Part shown: positions 60,121 through 64,000 of the stretch, piece after piece | Layout of the letters: the number at the start of each line of letters is the position of its first letter | Position numbering within the stretch: position 1 is the first letter of the stretch | From: Zeugodacus cucurbitae | Lineage: Eukaryota; Arthropoda; Insecta; Diptera; Tephritidae | Direction: 5' to 3' | Length of the DNA: 64,000 nucleotides | Assembly: GCF_028554725.1 (NCBI RefSeq) | Contig: NC_071670.1 | Span: forward strand, 38,124,001 to 38,188,000 | Position numbers and translations under genes: made by a program | Notes under the pieces: model-generated | Told to the model about the DNA's origin: nothing | What the model saw: the letters and a program-made list of their open reading frames with translations, nothing else | Databases searched by the model: none

Positions 60121-60480
60121 GAGCTAAGTGGGGTGAATGGCGTAATAGATTGTTATGCATATATCATTAAAATTGGTATGAATGTATATGTATTGGAAGT
60201 TGTGTGAATAAGTTTGAAAAATAATTTGGAAAATCTCAAGACTTGATTGCACAAAATGAAAAAATTGTTTGTCACGTTGAAAATTACTAAAAGTGCTATA
60301 AATCGTTAACGTGAAATAGTTTACGTATTTCAACCAAATTTGGTACATAGCATTTTCTTGATATTCTGATATGGTTTGAAATAAGAGCAATCGATTCACA
60401 ATCACGCCTACTTCCAATGTAACACAATTCGGTATTCCATCTGAATCGTTCACTTTACAATATACATACTATATGTATAA
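60121..60480. repeat. Fragment of the 62.3-kb dispersed repeat family
   Basis: Contains blocks shared in order with the repeat at 62255-63210: AAATTACTAAAAGTGC versus AAACTACTAAAAATGC, TTCACAATCACGCCTACTTC versus TTCACAACCATGCCTACTTC, and ATCTGAATCGTTCACTTTAC versus ATCTGAATCGTTTACTTTAC. It is truncated and diverged. Confidence 0.6.
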
Positions 60481-61020
60481 ATCAAAAACTAGTGAAGACC
60501 TCGAAATAAAACAACAAATCTTGTGGCAGTGGCAGTGACTAATTTTGACATAAAATATTAGTAAATCTTTCATTAACTCTACGGAAATTCAGAGGTAATA
60601 TTTTCTATATAAAATGCCAAAAAGGATACAAATTTTAATGGGCATTATACCGCATCAACCGGTTGATATGTGAAAAATCTTCAAGCCAGATGAACGTGTA
60701 ATCTTGAGGCGAAAATCACAGTCTACATATGCAGTACATGTTTTCTGTTATTCTATTAGGCTTTATGACAAATATATGGGTCAAATTGTTTGTTACATTA
60801 TTAAAATTTTATTGAAACAAATATAACTAACATAGTGACGAAATCGATCTAGACCTTGGTCTAGTCCACATACACTAAATATAATGATTTTCACTCATCT
60901 TGTCGATTTTTCCCTTATACGTATATCCCATATCTGAATAGAGTATATTTATCGAGGGCAATGACCTTTCAAAGGTACATGTTCGCATTTTGGTCGAGAA
61001 CAATAACCTTTGGCCAGAGT

Positions 61021-61290
61021 CTGTTTATATTTTGAGAGATCGCGTAAGATAAATTTTATTAAATTTTGCGGATTCATGTTATGTCATATATGTTTATATT
61101 GTGAGGGATCCCTTGAGGTCATGTTTGTTAACATTTGGGAGGATAGCGTAGGATTAAATTTATTTTAAATATTTAGAGGTAATGGAAGTTAGTTTACATT
61201 TGGAGGGGTCCCGAGGGATAAGACTTCTTGTATAATACATATTTAGGAGTTACGATCGTTTACTTTTTCAGAGATCACGTTAAGTTAGGT
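61021..61290. repeat. Degenerate short repeats, spacing about 65 bp
   Basis: The motif GTTTATATTTTGAGAGATCG recurs in altered form at about 61021, 61088, 61127, 61193 and 61257 (for example GTTTATATTGTGAGGGATCC and GTTTACATTTGGAGGGGTCC). Spacings are about 67, 39, 66 and 64 bases. Old tandem array by appearance. Confidence 0.45.
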
Positions 61291-61497
61291 TTAGTTACTA
61301 ATCTAATTAATATATATAGAATAGAAATATATTATAATACACCGGTTATTGCGTTAGATATCTTCATAAAATTTAGTAGAATGTAGAAATTTATATTCAA
61401 CGAGGTGAGACATTTTATATTCATTAAGAGAAAATGTTGTTTGAGATTTAAGAGTTTTGATGCCTTAAATTGATGAAATCTGCGAGAGTATATAATA

Positions 61498-62066
61498 CAG
61501 TATACTTTCGAAAATTAAATCGATTGGTATTTTGGGTAATTTACTTTCTCGAATAATTTACTTTTCCAAATATATACATAAATTATCTGTTTTTATAATA
61601 TTAAATGCATTTTTAAACTTAAAAAACTCATTCATTTATTTGCTTCAATAAAACATATGGATTTACATGAAAAACATATTTACATTTACATACATACATA
61701 CATATGTATTTACTATGAAGAAAAAAAATCTTGAATATTCTTTTGTTTTTTTTCTTTTGCAATATATTTTCTGACAATTTTTGTACGACAATTCAAAAAG
61801 TCTGACACCTGATTGCATCGTTTTCATTTTTAAACCAGTGGATCAATTAGGAGAGTTTATTTACTAAAAAGGCGCGATAAACAAGAGAGTAAGTGTTTTT
61901 GCAACATCGTAAAAAACGCTGCTTGCTTCGTTTCGAATTTTTTATCACACTCTCTGAAAAGTAAATTAAAAAATTTACTTTTTCGAGGTGCATGTGTAAT
62001 CTTAAAGGTGATTAACTTTTCTGCGATTATTTACTTTCTGAAAATTTACTTTTCGAGAGTATACTG
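61498..62066. mobile_element. pogo/mariner-like MITE, 569 bp, nested
   Basis: Left end begins CAGTATACTTTCGAAAATTA (61498 on); the right end is its near-perfect inverted copy (about 62044-62066, two mismatches over 23 bases). TA flanks both ends (61496-61497, 62067-62068). Subterminal ATTTACTTT motifs recur in both halves. No transposase is encoded. It sits inside an older copy of the GCGAGAGTAT repeat: the flanking halves (61481-61497 and 62067-62110) join into that family's typical end. Confidence 0.75.
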
Positions 62067-62254
62067 TATTTGGCTGCAGCCGAACTTAGCCTTCTTCTTG
62101 TTTTTTATTTTTTTTTTAATTTTTAGCAAAGTTCTTGCGAAATTGCTTCTATTAGAAAATTGTACTAAACTACTTAGAGTGGAATTGGTGAACTTAAAGT
62201 GTACACGTGTAGTATGAGTAACATTTGTTTCTTGTTAATCCAATTAATTTTGGT

Positions 62255-63210
62255 TTTTATACTCTCGCAAAAAAAGTTGCTAAGAGAGTTTTATAGGTTT
62301 GACGAGTGAGACATAAGGTTATATATACAAAAGTGATCAGGGTGACGAGTAAAGTTCAAATCCGGATGTCTGTCTGTCCGCTGTAACTTGAGTAAAAATT
62401 GAGATATCTTGACGAAACTTGGTACCATAAGAAGGTTAAGTTCGAAGATGGCGAAATCGGACCACTGCCACGCCCACAAAATGGCGATAACCGAAAAAAA
62501 CATAAAGAGCTATAACTAAGCCATAAATTAAGCTATGAAAGTGCAATTTGGTACAAAGGATTCTTCTAGGAAGGGGCATATTTGGATGTAATTTTTTGGG
62601 AAAGTGGTCGTGACCCCACCCCCTACTAAGTTTTTTGTATATATCTCGTAAACTACTAAAGCTATATTTACGAAACTGTCAAGAGTCGTTTTTTTCAGGT
62701 ATTTCCTTATACAGTCCAAAAATGGAGGAAATCGGTTTATAACCACGCCCACCTCCCATACAAAAGTTATGTTGAAAACTACTAAAAATGCTTTAATTCA
62801 GCAAGGAAAAACACAAGAAACCTTAAATTTCATTATAAAGAAGATTGTGAAAATAGGCCAAATCGGTTCACAACCATGCCTACTTCCTATATACCAGAAC
62901 TTTGAAGACGATCTGAATCGTTTACTTTACACGATATAAAGTAAGCACTCAATTATAGTGTGGTATCGCCCTTCTAAAAATCGCCAAAATCGGACCATAA
63001 GTATTCAGTGCCCCATATATCGAATATGAGGACCACAGAGCATCGAATGAAGTTGAAATCAGATCATAACTTCCCCTAGCTCCCATAAACCTAATGTTAG
63101 AGGTTTGAAACTTTCAATGGATTTTATACCATATACTATATGCCGAATATGTTAGTCCAATTGTGTGTTGTATTAATAAAATTAAATAAATAAATTGCGA
63201 GAGTATAAAA
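62255..63210. repeat. Dispersed repeat with 16-bp terminal inverted repeats
   Basis: TTTTATACTCTCGCAA at 62255-62270 is the exact inverse of TTGCGAGAGTATAAAA at 63195-63210. In between are motifs such as CCACGCCCACAAAATGGCGA, AAATCGG repeated many times, and TGTCTGTCTGTCCG, which I know from a very abundant non-coding repeat of tephritid and other fly genomes. The usual trailer (TGTTCGGTTAC, ACTTAGCC, CTTCTTACTT) follows to about 63247. A 10-bp direct repeat, TTTCTTGTTA, brackets it at 62228-62237 and 63248-63257. No long coding frame. Confidence 0.7.
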
Positions 63211-63257
63211 TGTTCGGTTACGCCAAAACTTAGCCCCTTCTTACTTATTTCTTGTTA

Positions 63258-64000
63258 TAATCGATTCAGTGGAATATTTTCTGGTGTTAGTATTACAATT
63301 ATAATATATGGTTGATGAATGATCTGAAAGATCCACTAAATGGTTTCTGTATGCATTTAATTTAATTGTCGAAGTTTTATATAAACTGAATGGTCAATTT
63401 CCAATTATCGAAGTGAGAAAAAAAGAGAATAAGTAAAAATATATTAAATGCTTACAAAAAAAAGTTATTAAAATCTTTAATCATTGATATTCTTTAAATA
63501 AGTGACTATACAGATATATAATATGTGCTCGAATATGTATTTAAATATTCATTTATCTGTGTGTATTTTCGCAAAGTCACACATCTTTGAATTCATATAC
63601 TTAGGAGTTATTTGGCAACCAAAAGTGTAAGTCATTGTGTAATTTCCCGTGAGTGTCTGGTAAGTTTCGAAATAATAAATGTTTTCTTTGCTGATATAAA
63701 AAATGAACTGTAAAGAAATATTGAAATAGGAAATTTGGATAAAGTCAATGTGTATGAGACATATTGGTTCTTAAATATGAAAAAAAAAAATTTAAGGAAT
63801 TAAAGAAGTATTAAATTTGTAACATAAGTTTCTCTTTAAGTAAAGGAAATGGTGATGAATATTATTTTAACTATATCTGTCATGCTATTGTGACAGAGAT
63901 AGATCTAAGACTGCTCCGGTATCTTCGCTGAAAAAATTAATGGGAATACTTCGCATATAAATGAAAAACTCAGTTTATAATTCAAATAATATTGTTTATT
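63258..64000. other. Gene-free AT-rich end of window
   Basis: 740 bp with no recognisable gene, repeat or RNA. Confidence 0.5.

Overview
The window is nuclear DNA of a higher (schizophoran) fly, most likely a tephritid fruit fly or a close relative. It is AT-rich, has short GT-AG introns of about 55-130 bp, is full of (CATA)n/CATATG microsatellites, and carries an RTE-type LINE and a dispersed repeat that I associate with flies of this kind. As far as I remember, several of the genes have Drosophila counterparts on the X (Muller element A), so this may be an ancestral Muller-A block. The species call is inference. All gene models were spliced by eye; exon phases close in every model given.

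1-10.2 kb: a tandem array. The 3' end of a membrane-anchored leucine-rich-repeat (LRR) gene (copy A, cut by the window edge) is followed by an intact antisense DDX52/Rok1 RNA helicase gene. Two further complete LRR copies (B, C) follow. Both have lost the transmembrane tail at the same breakpoint, and each is followed by the same internally deleted DDX52 remnant. This is the most unusual locus of the window.

10.6-35 kb: a compact housekeeping block. It holds a domesticated Harbinger-transposase gene (+), VPS50/syndetin (-), Rubicon (+), Dus2 (+), mRNA-capping enzyme (-), dodo/Pin1 (+), penguin/PUM3 (-), a double-chromodomain protein (+) and the 24-kDa complex I subunit ND-24 (-). The themes are endosome recycling and autophagy, tRNA and mRNA modification, ribosome biogenesis, chromatin and respiration. 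The genes are mostly in divergent or convergent pairs with short spacers. DREF-like TATCGAT sites occur near several promoters.

35.5-38.8 kb: a full-length RTE-clade LINE (-) with an uninterrupted 996-residue endonuclease/reverse transcriptase and a candidate 12-bp target-site duplication.

38.8-64 kb: gene-poor. One gene is clear, encoding a secreted acidic protein with a cysteine-rich domain resembling DUF4773 (52.2-53.8 kb). Its start codon sits just after a splice acceptor, so a non-coding first exon must lie upstream; a candidate is at about 41.4-41.6 kb, implying a roughly 10.6-kb intron. The rest holds repeats: a small pogo-like MITE, a 97-bp degenerate tandem repeat, a decayed LINE with an RNase H domain, a 569-bp TA-flanked MITE nested in another repeat, and a 0.96-kb repeat with 16-bp terminal inverted repeats. 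No tRNA, rRNA or CRISPR was recognised.
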